Assembly: GCF_000308295.2 (NCBI RefSeq)
Contig: NZ_HG326652.1
Coordinates: 2,576,818 to 2,640,817, forward strand
Reading direction: 5' to 3'
Source: Afipia birgiae 34632
Lineage (GTDB): Bacteria; Pseudomonadota; Alphaproteobacteria; Rhizobiales; Xanthobacteraceae
DNA: 64,000 bases
The position numbers and the translations under genes are program-made. Below are positions 15,353-25,809 of the stretch, one piece after another (the first letter of the stretch is position 1; every line of letters starts with the position of its first letter). The notes under the pieces are model-generated. The model was given only the letters and a program-made list of their open reading frames with translations. It searched no databases and was not told where the DNA came from.

Positions 15353-16597
15353 TTATCGGCCCGCGCTCATCGCGCGCAGGACGTCGGCGCTCGGCCAGCA
15401 ATCGACCTTCAGCCCCGCTTTCTTCTGATAGGCGCCAAGCGCCGCACGGGTCTGCATGCCCGCCTTGCCATCGAGTTTCGAACTGTAGAGGCCGATCTGC
15501 GTCAGATGTTTCTGCATCGTCTCGACATCCGTGCTGCGCATTTGCGTCGAGGCTGACCACGGCGTCGCGAACGGCGGGCCATTCGCCATGCGGTCGGCGA
15601 GATGACCGACGAACAGCACGTAGAGATCGGAGAAATTGTATTCCTTGATAACGAAGTAATTCTTCGTGGTGAGGAACGCCGGCCCGTAGATTCCTTCCGG
15701 CTGCAGCAGCGACGCGCTCTGCGCCTGCTCGGCTGCGCTGAGACGCAAGCCCCGCACCGGGATGTATCCCTCGCGCGCCCATTGCGAGATCGGCTTGGTC
15801 ACTTCGGGCACGCCCTGCGTGCAATCGGCGTTGCGCGGCGCCAGCACTTCATAGGCCCAGCGCAGACCCGGCTGCCAGCCCTTGTTCTTGAGCTGCTGAG
15901 CCGCGGACGCCAGCGCATCCGGCACGGAGGTCCAGATGTTGATATGGCCATCGCCGTCGAAATCGACGCCGTGCTTGTGAAGCTCCGACGGCAGGAACTG
16001 CGTCAGCCCCGTTGCGCCGCCCCATGAGGTGCGCAGGTTCTTGCGCGTCACATCGCCGTTCTGGATCAGCTTCAGCGCCTCGATGAATTCGCCGCGGTAC
16101 TGATCCTTGCGGCGGCCGACATAGGCCTGCGTCGCCAGCACGCGGAGACCGTCATAGGGCAATGCATGGCGTCCGTAATCGGTCTCGCGGCCCCAGATCG
16201 CCAGAATGATCGCACCGGGGACGCCGAAGCGCTGCTCGATGGCGGCGAGCGTCGCGCGATGCTGGATCATCAGCCGCTGTCCCTCGGCGGCAAGCCGCGC
16301 AATGCTCGCTTCCTTCACGTAGTCCGCGGGCACCTGCACGAATTCCGCCTGCGACGGCGCACCGGTGGACGGACGGCCGGGCAACAGCAGATCCGGCAGC
16401 TTGTAGTCCGGCTCCAGCGCGCGGGTTTCGCGATCGAAGACCGCCCGCGAAACGCCGGCCTGTTGCGCTTCCGGCCACAGCGACGCGACGAACTGCGTGA
16501 ACGCCGCGTCGGCGGCGAGGATTTGCACGGGCGCCAGCGAGACAATCATTGCGAGGAGCATCGCGACGATGCGATCCAGCCGTCGCCTGACGATCAT
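15353..16597 (-). CDS. Lytic murein transglycosylase (MltB-like) with peptidoglycan-binding domain
   Basis: A 414-residue exported enzyme that cleaves peptidoglycan glycan strands. A signal peptide (residues 1-30) is followed by an SLT_2/MltB catalytic domain (about 35-330) with the catalytic Glu in AIWGRETDYG and the GGATGLTQFLPSELHKHG block; a PG_binding_1 domain fills the last 60 residues (MQKHLTQIGLYSSKLDGKAG). The start at 16597 is preferred because the frame upstream (to 16738) lies in repeat family C sequence. Acts in the periplasm. Confidence 0.9.
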   Translation of the reverse strand: MIVRRRLDRIVAMLLAMIVSLAPVQILAADAAFTQFVASLWPEAQQAGVSRAVFDRETRALEPDYKLPDLLLPGRPSTGAPSQAEFVQVPADYVKEASIARLAAEGQRLMIQHRATLAAIEQRFGVPGAIILAIWGRETDYGRHALPYDGLRVLATQAYVGRRKDQYRGEFIEALKLIQNGDVTRKNLRTSWGGATGLTQFLPSELHKHGVDFDGDGHINIWTSVPDALASAAQQLKNKGWQPGLRWAYEVLAPRNADCTQGVPEVTKPISQWAREGYIPVRGLRLSAAEQAQSASLLQPEGIYGPAFLTTKNYFVIKEYNFSDLYVLFVGHLADRMANGPPFATPWSASTQMRSTDVETMQKHLTQIGLYSSKLDGKAGMQTRAALGAYQKKAGLKVDCWPSADVLRAMSAGR

Positions 16598-16600
16598 TCC

Positions 16601-16630
16601 TTCTGGATGGCTTCGCTCCGCTCGCAATGA
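16601..16630. repeat. Half copy of family C repeat
   Basis: TTCTGGATGGCTTCGCTCCG followed by CTCGCAATGACG, one arm of the family C inverted repeat, just upstream of the transglycosylase start. The partner arm is not found nearby. Confidence 0.6.
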
Positions 16631-16652
16631 CGTTGCCTTTCCCGTTACGGCT

Positions 16653-17273
16653 TCAATGCTTGCCGTGCCCGTTATGACCATTTTGGCCGTTGTGCCCCTC
16701 CGGCACGAGCACCGGCCCGTTCGAAATGCGATCGACATAGGCGATGCCGATCGCCGACAGGATGAACATGCCGTGGATGATGGTCTGCCACATCACACCC
16801 GCCTCGGTGTAATTCGTGGTGCGGCCGGCGCCGCCGAGGTTGCCTGCCTCGATGAAGGTGCGCAGCAGATGGATCGAGGAAATGCCGATGATGGCCATCG
16901 CCAGCTTGATCTTCAGCACGCTGGCGTTGACATGACTGAGCCATTCCGGCTCGTCGGGATGCCCCTTCAGATGGAGCCGCGATACGAAGGTCTCGTAGCC
17001 GCCGACGATCACCATCACCAGAAGGTTCGAGATCATCACCACATCGATCAGCCCGAGCACCACCAGCATGATTTGCTGCTCGGAAAAATCGAACGAGTGG
17101 GCGATGAGATGCCAGAGCTCCTTCAAAAAGAGAATGACATAAACGCCCTGGGCGACGATCAGGCCGACATAGAGCGGCAGCTGCAGCCAGCGCGATCCGA
17201 AGATCAGCATCGGGATCGGGCGCAGCGAAGCATCGCCGCGCGGCGGCAGGGGCGTTTCGGGGGTCAAACTCAT
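16653..17273 (-). CDS. UPF0114 (YqhA/TIGR00645) membrane protein
   Basis: A 206-residue inner membrane protein with four hydrophobic segments. [20 protein letters not shown] and [17 protein letters not shown], then [20 protein letters not shown] are typical of the family. The C-terminal tail is Asn/Gly/His rich ([14 protein letters not shown]), which could bind metal. The family has no firm function. It lies 55 bp upstream of the transglycosylase on the same strand and may share its transcript. Confidence 0.85.
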   Translation of the reverse strand: MSLTPETPLPPRGDASLRPIPMLIFGSRWLQLPLYVGLIVAQGVYVILFLKELWHLIAHSFDFSEQQIMLVVLGLIDVVMISNLLVMVIVGGYETFVSRLHLKGHPDEPEWLSHVNASVLKIKLAMAIIGISSIHLLRTFIEAGNLGGAGRTTNYTEAGVMWQTIIHGMFILSAIGIAYVDRISNGPVLVPEGHNGQNGHNGHGKH

Positions 17274-17414
17274 GTCAAATGGCTCCGGCGGAACAGAAAC
17301 TGATGGCGGACCATGGCAGATTCGGCGCGGGCGCGCGCGGCATCCATCGGTCGCAGCTACAGCCCTTGTCCCGTCACAATGGCGACAATTTGCCCGGCAA
17401 GCCGGATCGCCGGG

Positions 17415-18185
17415 CTATTTCGCCGCGACGATGAAAATTCGCGGGAAGCGCAGCAGCACCTTGCCGTCGGCCTGCGGCAGGTAACTCGCGGCGATGCGCG
17501 CCCGATAGGCCTCGAGGAATTCCTTGCGCTCGGGCATTTCGAGCGGATCGAGGAACGGGCGCAGCCCCGTGCCCTTGACCCATTCGACGATGGCGGATGC
17601 ATCGTCCAGCACATGATTGTAGACCGTATGCCAGATGTCGATGCGACTGCACAGCGGCTGCAGCGCGTCGTAATAGACGCCCGGCTTCGGCAGACTGCCC
17701 CGCGCTTCCAGTGCGTGCGCGAGCTGGGTGTGAAACTGCGGCAGGCGCGCGACCTCGCGCATCAGGACATGCGACGGCTCGTCCATGTTGTCGGGCATCT
17801 GCACCGCCAGCGCACCACCCTGCGGCAGCGCCATGGTCAGCCGCATGAGCTGTTTGAGATGGTTTGGAACCCACTGAAAAATCGCATTCGCGAACAGCAC
17901 GTCGGTCCCTTCCGGCGGTGCCCAGTGCGAGATGTTCGCTTCAATGAACGTATGCTGCGGCAACCGCTCGCGCGCCTGACGCAGCATATCCGCCGATGTG
18001 TCGATGCCGGTGATACGCGCTTGCGGCCATCGTCTGGCCAGCAGTTCGGTGGAATTGCCGGGGCCGCAGCCGATGTCCACCACGCCCCGCGCATCCTGGA
18101 TCGGAATCTGCGCCAGCAGGTCGCGCGCCCCGCGCGTCCGTTCGTCCTCGAACTTCAGGTATTGCTGGGCATCCCAGTCAGACAT
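17415..18185 (-). CDS. tam: Trans-aconitate 2-methyltransferase
   Basis: A 256-residue SAM-dependent methyltransferase. N-terminal [20 protein letters not shown] and the SAM motif [10 protein letters not shown] (residues 36-44) with IFQWVPNH and [10 protein letters not shown] blocks are diagnostic for Tam, which methylates trans-aconitate to relieve inhibition of aconitase. Length matches E. coli Tam (252). The start at 18185 gives the family N-terminus MSDWDAQ. It is monocistronic or heads a transcript into UPF0114. Confidence 0.9.
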   Translation of the reverse strand: MSDWDAQQYLKFEDERTRGARDLLAQIPIQDARGVVDIGCGPGNSTELLARRWPQARITGIDTSADMLRQARERLPQHTFIEANISHWAPPEGTDVLFANAIFQWVPNHLKQLMRLTMALPQGGALAVQMPDNMDEPSHVLMREVARLPQFHTQLAHALEARGSLPKPGVYYDALQPLCSRIDIWHTVYNHVLDDASAIVEWVKGTGLRPFLDPLEMPERKEFLEAYRARIAASYLPQADGKVLLRFPRIFIVAAK

Positions 18186-18203
18186 CGTGAAACTCCAACG
18201 CCC

Positions 18204-18252
18204 GCGCGTATTCCGCAAAAGTGGATACCGGTTTTGCGGAAAGAATACGCGC
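18204..18252. repeat. Family A palindromic repeat, copy 2
   Basis: GCGCGTATTCCGCAAAA ... TTTTGCGGAAAGAATACGCGC around GTGGATACCGG. The core GTGG-N-ACCGG matches the copy at 3932-3980 while the arms differ but stay complementary, showing structure rather than sequence is conserved. Confidence 0.75.
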
Positions 18253-18328
18253 CAGATCTGTATCGGATGACCCTTCTACGTCAGCCGATCAGCGATGGCC
18301 AGATTTCACGAGCCGTATCAGCGATGTC

Positions 18329-18757
18329 TCAGCAATTTCCCTGAACCGCAGCCGCAGCCTTCTGGCGTGCGATTTCGCCAGCCGCCGTCGCGCCCATGCC
18401 TGCCGCCGCACTCGCCACGCCGGACGCAGCGCCGCCGAACGGCAGGAACCCGATGGCGCCCGACAGGACCGACGTTCCCACCGCGGTGTTCTGCGCGTCG
18501 TTGATCGCATCCTGACATCGCTTGGCACGCTGCATCGCCTGCTGCTCTTGCTGTTGTTGCCGCTGACCTGCACCACGCGCGCCGCGCTGGTTCGCGTTGT
18601 CCGGGACACGTCCCTGCGCCTTGCGTGCCTCATAGGCCTTGATGTTCGTCGCCCTCTCCGCCGCCGACAAACCAACATCGTCGGCGACCACTGACAGCAC
18701 CGAACCCGGCGTCAGCAACAGGAGCGTGAGTGCAAACGCAACGAAACGAATAATCAT
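18329..18757 (-). CDS. Small exported Ala/Gln-rich protein
   Basis: A 142-residue protein with a signal peptide (MIIRFVAFALTLLLLTPGSV, cleavage near ADD). The mature part has a Gln/Arg-rich helix (GQRQQQQEQQAMQRAKRCQD) and a Gly/Ala segment (SGAIGFLPFGGAASGVASAA) that could be a glycine zipper or membrane-active stretch. Two cysteines. The start at 18757 follows GGAGAAG; the frame to 18793 is less likely. No family recognised. Confidence 0.6.
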   Translation of the reverse strand: MIIRFVAFALTLLLLTPGSVLSVVADDVGLSAAERATNIKAYEARKAQGRVPDNANQRGARGAGQRQQQQEQQAMQRAKRCQDAINDAQNTAVGTSVLSGAIGFLPFGGAASGVASAAAGMGATAAGEIARQKAAAAVQGNC

Positions 18758-18911
18758 GATCTTCTCCGGTGGCTGAAAGGCCACCGGGATCACGCACCGA
18801 AAAGGTGCGCTTGCGCGCTACGTGTTCGACAGGCAGGCGCTTCAATCCCGATGGCGGAGAATGGTGATCCATTCTCTCGGCCGAGGCCTATAGCGACACC
18901 GCACGCAGGGA

Positions 18912-19439
18912 TCACGCAGGATCGATTGCAGTTTTTTGGTCGATCGTGTCGGCGCCGACCCACACAAAGCCGTGATCCCGCATCGTGCGAACCCGGGCCT
19001 GCAAAAATTCGCGGCCGATGACCTCAAGCCGCTCCGTCGGCATCAGGAAAAAACGGCGGCGATCATTTGTATCCACAGCCCGCACCATCATGCCGGCCTC
19101 TTCCATGTCGTCGATATGGCGGGAGACCGTTGCCTCAGTAGCGAACTGCTCGAAGTAGCTCGCAAGCTCCTTGAGCGTGATCGGGCGTCCCGTCAGCCAC
19201 CGATGCGAGACGATACTGAAGATCAGGTCCGCCTCGAACGCGCTGCGCCACGGGCGACGCAGGATGCCGGAGGCGACAACGGTGCGCCGGAAATCCGATC
19301 GCCACTGCACCCATGCCATGTCCAAGGCGAGAACAGCCCGTTCCGGTGCATCGAGAATGGTGTCGGGACATTCGATCAAGGACGCCGGCGATGCCGCCCC
19401 GATTGTCTCGGGTGATAGTTTCTTGGGCACCCACGTCAT
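18912..19439 (-). CDS. MarR-like winged-helix regulator, paralogue 3
   Basis: A 175-residue protein related to the two genes upstream of it at 19563 and 20106: all share WVQWRSDFR, FEADLIFSIV, ITLKELASYFEQ, the recognition helix [12 protein letters not shown], the DRRRFFL wing and the C-terminal MRDHGFVWVG block. The wHTH (about residues 80-140) has MarR-type architecture. Targets and ligand unknown. It lies 123 bp from the next paralogue, so may have its own promoter. Of the three it is the most divergent at the C-terminus. Confidence 0.8.
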   Translation of the reverse strand: MTWVPKKLSPETIGAASPASLIECPDTILDAPERAVLALDMAWVQWRSDFRRTVVASGILRRPWRSAFEADLIFSIVSHRWLTGRPITLKELASYFEQFATEATVSRHIDDMEEAGMMVRAVDTNDRRRFFLMPTERLEVIGREFLQARVRTMRDHGFVWVGADTIDQKTAIDPA

Positions 19440-19562
19440 GCGTTACCTGGCCTGCCGATTCGTCATGACAATAGCCGTAGCCGGATTCCCATCGATTGCA
19501 CCATGGTTGCAACGCATGGCCGTTGCTACCTTCTGACGCGCTACCCTGCCCTCACGCGACGA

Positions 19563-20099
19563 TCATTCCGGCGCCCTGGCGGGATCAATCGCCTTCGCCC
19601 CACCGGCTGCTTCACCGCCATTCCACACAAAGCCGTGTTCACGCATCATGCGAATACGCGCCTGCAGATATCCGTGACCAATGGTTTCCAGCCGCCGCGT
19701 CGGCAAGAGGAAGATGCGGCGACGGTCATCGGGATCGGTCTGACGCACGATCATGCCGCTTTCTTCCATGTCATCGAGATGGCGCGAAACTGTTGCTTCG
19801 GTCACGAAGATCTCGAAATAAGTCGCAAGTTCCTTGTGCGTGATCGCGCGCCCTGCGAGCCAGCGATGCGCGACGATGCTGAACATCATGTCGGCCTCGA
19901 ACACACTGCGCCACGGCCGGTTCAGCACATTGGCGGCGATCACCGTGCGGCGAAAGTCCGCGCGCCACTGAACGTATGCGACATCGATTCCGAGAGCGGC
20001 GCGCTCCTGTGCATCGATCGTGCAGTCGTCGAGATTGAATGTGACCGCTGGACTCGCGCCGATTTCCTCGGACGTCACCTTGTTGTCGTCGTCCCCCAC
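19563..20099 (-). CDS. MarR-like winged-helix regulator, paralogue 2
   Basis: A 178-residue paralogue with the same architecture: [66 protein letters not shown], then [11 protein letters not shown]. It starts 6 bp after the stop of paralogue 1 (20106) and so is probably cotranscribed and possibly coupled. The N-terminal 45 residues are acidic and poorly conserved between copies. DNA binding is inferred from the fold. Confidence 0.8.
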   Translation of the reverse strand: MGDDDNKVTSEEIGASPAVTFNLDDCTIDAQERAALGIDVAYVQWRADFRRTVIAANVLNRPWRSVFEADMMFSIVAHRWLAGRAITHKELATYFEIFVTEATVSRHLDDMEESGMIVRQTDPDDRRRIFLLPTRRLETIGHGYLQARIRMMREHGFVWNGGEAAGGAKAIDPARAPE

Positions 20100-20105
20100 G
20101 AATCC

Positions 20106-20543
20106 TTACCCCGCTTTGTTGCCGCCATTCCAGACAAAGCCGTGCTCGCGCATGATGCGCAGCCGCGCCTGCTCGAATTCGTGACCGATGCCTTCGAGCC
20201 GCCGCGTCGGAATCAGAAACATGCGGCGGCGGTCGTTCGCGTCGAGGCGGCGCTCGACCAGACCGTTCGTCACCATGTCATCGATATGCCGGGACACCGT
20301 CGCCTCGGTGGCGATCGATCCGAAATAGGTCGCAAGCTCCTTGAGCGTGACCGGCCGCCCCTTCAGCGCGTGGTGCGCGACGATGGCGAAGATCATGTCC
20401 GCTTCGAAAATACTTCGCACCGGCCTGTCGCCGCCGGCGACAAGCTTCTGTCGAAACGCCGAGCGCCACTGGACCCAGGCAACGTCCATGGCCAGGAGCG
20501 CCCGCTCCTGTTCATCGAGGTCGCTGTTCAGTGGAGCATTCAC
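20106..20543 (-). CDS. MarR-like winged-helix regulator, paralogue 1
   Basis: A 145-residue paralogue with [46 protein letters not shown] and [18 protein letters not shown] choose the GTG at 20543 because it overlaps the ettA stop as GTGA, a classic translational coupling, and matches the length of the domain; the frame runs further upstream inside ettA. This couples a regulator to the ribosome-associated ATPase EttA. Confidence 0.75.
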   Translation of the reverse strand: MNAPLNSDLDEQERALLAMDVAWVQWRSAFRQKLVAGGDRPVRSIFEADMIFAIVAHHALKGRPVTLKELATYFGSIATEATVSRHIDDMVTNGLVERRLDANDRRRMFLIPTRRLEGIGHEFEQARLRIMREHGFVWNGGNKAG

Positions 20544-22189
20544 CGCGTCAGTTTCTTGTACTTCACGCGATGCGGGATCACCGAGTCCTGGCCGAGACGG
20601 CGCATCTTGTCCTTCTCGTAGTCCTGGAAGTTGCCTTCGAACCATTCGACATGGCTGTCGCCTTCGAACGCGAGCATGTGGGTCGCGATGCGGTCAAGGA
20701 ACCAGCGGTCATGGCTGATGATAACGGCGCAGCCGGCAAAATCCTCGAGCGCCTCTTCCAGCGCGCGCAGCGTATCGACGTCGAGATCGTTGGTCGGTTC
20801 GTCGAGCAGCAGAACGTTGGCCCCGGACTTCAGCATCTTGGCGAGATGGACGCGGTTGCGTTCGCCGCCCGACAGCGCGCCGACCTTCTTCTGCTGGTCC
20901 GCGCCCTTGAAGTTGAACGACGAACAATAGCCGCGCGAATTCACTTCGCGCTTGCCGAGCAGGATCTGGTCGTTGCCGCCGGAGATTTCCTCCCACACGG
21001 TCTTCTTGCCGTCGAGCGCATCGCGCGACTGGTCGACGTAGCCGAGATGCACGGACTCGCCCACCGTGATGGTGCCGGCGTCGGGCGTCTCCTGCTTGGT
21101 GATCATCTTGAACAGCGTGGTCTTGCCCGCGCCGTTGGCGCCGATCACGCCGACGATGCCGCCCGGCGGCAGCTTGAAGGTCAGGTTATCGATCAGCAGG
21201 CGGTCGTTGAATCCCTTGCTGAGGCCCTCGAAGTCCACCACGTTCTGGCCGAGACGCTCGGCGACAGGAATGGTGATCTGCGCGGTCTGGGTCTGCTTCT
21301 CGCTGGCCTGTTTGAGCAACTCCTCATAGCGCTGGTAACGCGCCTTGGATTTGGCCTGACGTGCTTTCGGCGACGAGGCGATCCATTCCTGCTCGCGTTC
21401 CAGCGTTTTCTGGTGCGCGACGTCTTCGCGGCCTTCCTGCGCGAGACGCTTTTGCTTCTGCACAAGCCACTGCGAATAGTTGCCCTCGTAAGGAATGCCC
21501 TTGCCGCGGTCGAGTTCGAGAATCCAGCTCGTCACGTTGTCGAGGAAGTAGCGGTCATGGGTCACGATCAGGATCGCGCCGGGATAGTTGCGCAAATGGC
21601 CTTCCAGCCACGACACGGATTCCGCGTCGAGATGGTTGGTCGGTTCGTCCAGCAGCAGCAGGTCCGGCTGGTCCAGCAGCAGACGGCACAGTGCCACGCG
21701 GCGTTTCTCACCGCCTGACAGTTTGGAGATGTCGGCATCGTCCGGCGGACAGCGCAGCGCGTCCATCGCCTGATCGACCTTGCTGTCGAGATCCCACAGG
21801 CCCTGGGCCTCGATCTCGTCCTGCAGCTTGGTCATCTCGTCGGCGGTCTCTTCGGAATAGTTCACCGCGAGTTCGTTGTAGCGGTCGAGGATCGCCTTCT
21901 GCTTGGCGACGCCGAGCATCACGTTCTCGCGCACCGTCAGGGCGGGGTCGAGTTGCGGCTCCTGCTCGAGGTAGCCGACGCGCGCGCCCTCGGCGACCCA
22001 GGCCTCGCCGTTATAATCCTTGTCGAGGCCGGCCATGATCTTGAGCAGCGTCGACTTGCCCGAGCCGTTGACGCCGAGCACGCCGATCTTGGCGTCCGGA
22101 TAGAACGAGAGATGGACGTTATCGAGCACCTTGCGGGTCGGATAGGCCTTGGTCAGACCCTGCATGAAATAGACGAACTGGCGAGCCAT
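20540..22189 (-). CDS. ettA: Energy-dependent translational throttle protein EttA (ABC-F)
   Basis: A 549-residue cytosolic ABC-F ATPase that binds the ribosomal E site and gates elongation according to ATP/ADP. Two nucleotide-binding domains are visible: Walker [10 protein letters not shown] and GANGAGKT, signatures [11 protein letters not shown] and [11 protein letters not shown], Walker [13 protein letters not shown] and [11 protein letters not shown], with the inter-domain P-site tether between. No membrane segment. ATG at 22189 (MARQFVYFM) is the family N-terminus. The stop overlaps the first of three MarR-like genes. Confidence 0.95.
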   Translation of the reverse strand: MARQFVYFMQGLTKAYPTRKVLDNVHLSFYPDAKIGVLGVNGSGKSTLLKIMAGLDKDYNGEAWVAEGARVGYLEQEPQLDPALTVRENVMLGVAKQKAILDRYNELAVNYSEETADEMTKLQDEIEAQGLWDLDSKVDQAMDALRCPPDDADISKLSGGEKRRVALCRLLLDQPDLLLLDEPTNHLDAESVSWLEGHLRNYPGAILIVTHDRYFLDNVTSWILELDRGKGIPYEGNYSQWLVQKQKRLAQEGREDVAHQKTLEREQEWIASSPKARQAKSKARYQRYEELLKQASEKQTQTAQITIPVAERLGQNVVDFEGLSKGFNDRLLIDNLTFKLPPGGIVGVIGANGAGKTTLFKMITKQETPDAGTITVGESVHLGYVDQSRDALDGKKTVWEEISGGNDQILLGKREVNSRGYCSSFNFKGADQQKKVGALSGGERNRVHLAKMLKSGANVLLLDEPTNDLDVDTLRALEEALEDFAGCAVIISHDRWFLDRIATHMLAFEGDSHVEWFEGNFQDYEKDKMRRLGQDSVIPHRVKYKKLTR

Positions 22190-22468
22190 CGTGATCCTTG
22201 GAACCGTCGGATTTGAGCGGGAATACGCGGGAAATTTGCTGCCGTTGATGTAACTGCGGGAACCGCAAAGGGCAACCGGCGAGCCTCCCAAAGGTAGGGT
22301 TTTGGAAAGGCTATGGAGCGGAATTTCCAGCGCCGTCAGGCCGTTGCCACGACGAAAACGGCTTTTTAATCGAATCCTCGCAAGTTGTGATTTCGAACCG
22401 CGGACCGGCGCGCCGCGACCGATATTCAGGCGTCAAGAATCAGCACTACAGATCGTCGAGCAGAAGCC

Positions 22469-22678
22469 ATGACGACGCACAGCACACCGATCACAACCCG
22501 CATCGCGGATATCCCCGCCCCGCTCCCGGCCCATTCCCCCCGGCGTATGCTCGCGGAGATCAGCGATTTCTGGCGCACCTTCATCAAGGCGGCCTTCCAC
22601 CCCTATCACCCGGAACAGCATTACATGCGCGGCCCCGGTCCGGCCTGCGCCAGCAAGCAGAAGCAGCAACGCGTCTGA
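22469..22678 (+). CDS. Short hypothetical protein (69 aa)
   Basis: A 69-residue ORF (MTTHSTPITTRIADIPAPLP ... KQKQQRV) with one amphipathic helix, EISDFWRTFIKAAFHPYHPE. It is divergent from ettA in an otherwise empty region and has a weak AGAAG site upstream. No family recognised; coding status is uncertain. Confidence 0.4.
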   Translation: MTTHSTPITTRIADIPAPLPAHSPRRMLAEISDFWRTFIKAAFHPYHPEQHYMRGPGPACASKQKQQRV

Positions 22679-22858
22679 CGGACGCTGTTCGGTCGCAGAC
22701 TGCGACAAATTTGCTCATCTTGACCACCGGCAGCGAAGTTCCCCGCCTCGCGAGCTATGCCGCGACAGCGGCTAAATCCTCGCGCAGCGCATGGATTGAC
22801 GCTGCCCCGCGTGGTTCGTAGGACATCAGCGCGCGCCGGGCGCAAACGACAGTTTTTC

Positions 22859-22897
22859 AACCGCAGGCGAAGAGGAGCCCCCTCTTCGCCTGCGGTT
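22859..22897. promoter_or_regulatory. Perfect 17-bp hairpin upstream of gdhA
   Basis: AACCGCAGGCGAAGAGG (22859-22875), loop AGCCC, CCTCTTCGCCTGCGGTT (22881-22897): a perfect inverted repeat ending 40 bp before the gdhA start. There is no T-run after it on either strand, so it is not a standard terminator. It could be an operator, a 5' UTR structure of gdhA, or an isolated repeat element. Confidence 0.6.
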
Positions 22898-22936
22898 ACG
22901 CGTTGTCGTACCTAAAAACCATAGGTGTAAGATTAA

Positions 22937-24280
<1,344 letters not shown>

Positions 24281-24301
24281 CACCGGCACGCTTGCACGAT
24301 A

Positions 24302-24332
24302 CTCACCTCTCCCCGCTTGCGGGGAGAGGTCG
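24302..24332. repeat. Family D hairpin repeat, copy 1
   Basis: CTCACCTCTCCCCGCTTGCG then GGGAGAGGTCGG: a hairpin (ACCTCTCCCCGC / GCGGGGAGAGGT) just after gdhA which may serve as its transcription stop. Larger composite copies lie at 35381, 42969 and 49689. Confidence 0.65.
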
Positions 24333-24343
24333 GATTTAGCCAA

Positions 24344-24461
24344 GTCGTCCCGGCGAAGGCCGGGACCCATAACCACCGGCCTCTCCGGTGAACAGCGATA
24401 CCAGCACCCCGCATAAAATCTGGCGACAGGGAGTATGGGTCCCGGCCTTCGCCGGGACGAC
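24344..24461. repeat. Family B inverted repeat, copy 2
   Basis: Ends GTCGTCCCGGCGAAGGCCGG and inverse, with about 62 bp of non-conserved centre. Adjacent to family D copy 1. Confidence 0.85.
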
Positions 24462-24572
24462 GCCGCATTGTGCAGTCGTCGCTTGCACCAAGTCCGATTG
24501 CGCGCGACCATATCCGCCTCGCGGATGATCGGTCCCGATCGACACCCAACAAGAACGGAACACGAGGGCAGA

Positions 24573-25526
24573 ATGCATCGCTGCGCGATACTCGACGACT
24601 ATCAGAACGTCGCACTGACATTCGCGGACTGGTCGCCGCTCAAGGATAAGATCGACATCACCGTGTTCGACAAGCCGTTCGCGTCAAGCGACGCGGCGGT
24701 GCGCGCCTTGCAGGATTTCGAAATCGTCTGCGCCATGCGCGAGCGCACGGCTTTCAGCCGCGAGGTGCTGACCGCGCTGCCAAAGCTGAAACTGCTTCTG
24801 ACATCCGGCATGCGCAATGCTGCGTTCGATCTGGAGACCGCGAAAGAGTGCGGCATCACGGTGTGCGGCACCGGCGGCGTCGGCAACGCCACCGCGGGAC
24901 TGACCATCGGCCTGATGCTGGAACTGACCCGCAAAATCGGTTTCGAGAACGCCCGCATGCATGCGGGCGAGCCGTGGCAGACCACCATGGGACAGGATGT
25001 CGAAGGCATGACCCTCGGCGTGGTCGGCCTCGGCAAGCTGGGAACGAAGGTGGCGACGATTGCGAAAGCGCTCGGCATGAAGGTGATCGCCTGGAGCCAG
25101 AACCTGACGCCGGACGCCTGCTCCGCCGCGGGCGTAACCTACGCCACCAAGGACGAGCTGTTCGCCACCGCCGACATCGTCAGCATTCATCTCATTCTGA
25201 GCAAGCGCACGCGCGGGCTGATCACGGCCGAGGATCTCGCGCGCATGAAGCCGACAAGCTATCTCGTCAATGCTGCGCGCGGCCCGATCGTGGACGAAGC
25301 CGCGCTGCTGGATGCGCTTCAGCGCAAGAGGATCGCGGGCGCGGGTCTCGACACATTTTCGCGGGAACCGCTGCCGGTCGATCATCCGCTGCGCAAGCTC
25401 GGCAATGTCGTTCTGACGCCGCACATCGGTTACGTCACGGAAAATAACTACCGCCGCTACTACGGCGACATGGTCGAAGACATCGCCGCGTGGCTCAAGG
25501 GCGCGCCGGTGCGGGTGATGAGCTAA
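24573..25526 (+). CDS. D-2-hydroxyacid dehydrogenase family protein
   Basis: A 317-residue NAD(P)-dependent oxidoreductase. The dinucleotide motif GVVGLGKLGTKVA (near residue 150), the NAARGPIVDEAAL block with its catalytic Arg nearby, and VLTPHIGYVTENN with the catalytic His place it with phosphoglycerate/hydroxyacid dehydrogenases. The N-terminal LDDYQNVAL is typical of a subgroup of unknown substrate. The ATG at 24573 is preceded by GAGGGCAG. A strong terminator follows at 25541. Confidence 0.9.
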   Translation: MHRCAILDDYQNVALTFADWSPLKDKIDITVFDKPFASSDAAVRALQDFEIVCAMRERTAFSREVLTALPKLKLLLTSGMRNAAFDLETAKECGITVCGTGGVGNATAGLTIGLMLELTRKIGFENARMHAGEPWQTTMGQDVEGMTLGVVGLGKLGTKVATIAKALGMKVIAWSQNLTPDACSAAGVTYATKDELFATADIVSIHLILSKRTRGLITAEDLARMKPTSYLVNAARGPIVDEAALLDALQRKRIAGAGLDTFSREPLPVDHPLRKLGNVVLTPHIGYVTENNYRRYYGDMVEDIAAWLKGAPVRVMS

Positions 25527-25540
25527 CACCGCACAAACAA

Positions 25541-25564
25541 AAAGCCCGGCGCGAGGTCGGGCTT
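25541..25564 (+). terminator. Rho-independent terminator after the hydroxyacid dehydrogenase
   Basis: AAGCCCG-GCGCGAGGT-CGGGCTT hairpin 15 bp after the stop codon, preceded by an A-run. Confidence 0.7.
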
Positions 25565-25756
25565 GAGTTACCGGGAGGAAAACGAATTTCAGTAGAAGTC
25601 CGACGAAATAAACTGAGTTCATATTGAGAAGGGCAAGATTGCCCTCCTGCTGCCCCGGATATCACCACATCGGCCGCGGTATGGCTGTACCCCGATTACA
25701 ACACCGGACAAGTTACGGTATTCAAGTAACGGAAAAGTCAACTGACCCCGGCCAGC

Positions 25757-25782
25757 AAAAAGCCCGGCGCAAGGCCGGGCTT
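25757..25782 (-). terminator. Terminator of the outer membrane protein gene
   Basis: On the minus strand AAGCCCGGCCTTGCGCCGGGCTTTTTGC, a GC stem with a T-run, 28 bp after the end of the reading frame at 25810. Confidence 0.8.
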
Positions 25783-25809
25783 AGGTCTGAAAACCGGAGC
25801 GAGAAGCGA

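Noticed and set aside
20531-21718. A 395-codon plus-strand frame opposite ettA
   Set aside because: Antisense to both ABC domains of EttA; no independent evidence.
24302-24461. Possible riboswitch after gdhA
   Set aside because: The structure is explained by the adjoining family D and B repeats, which recur elsewhere without a linked gene type.
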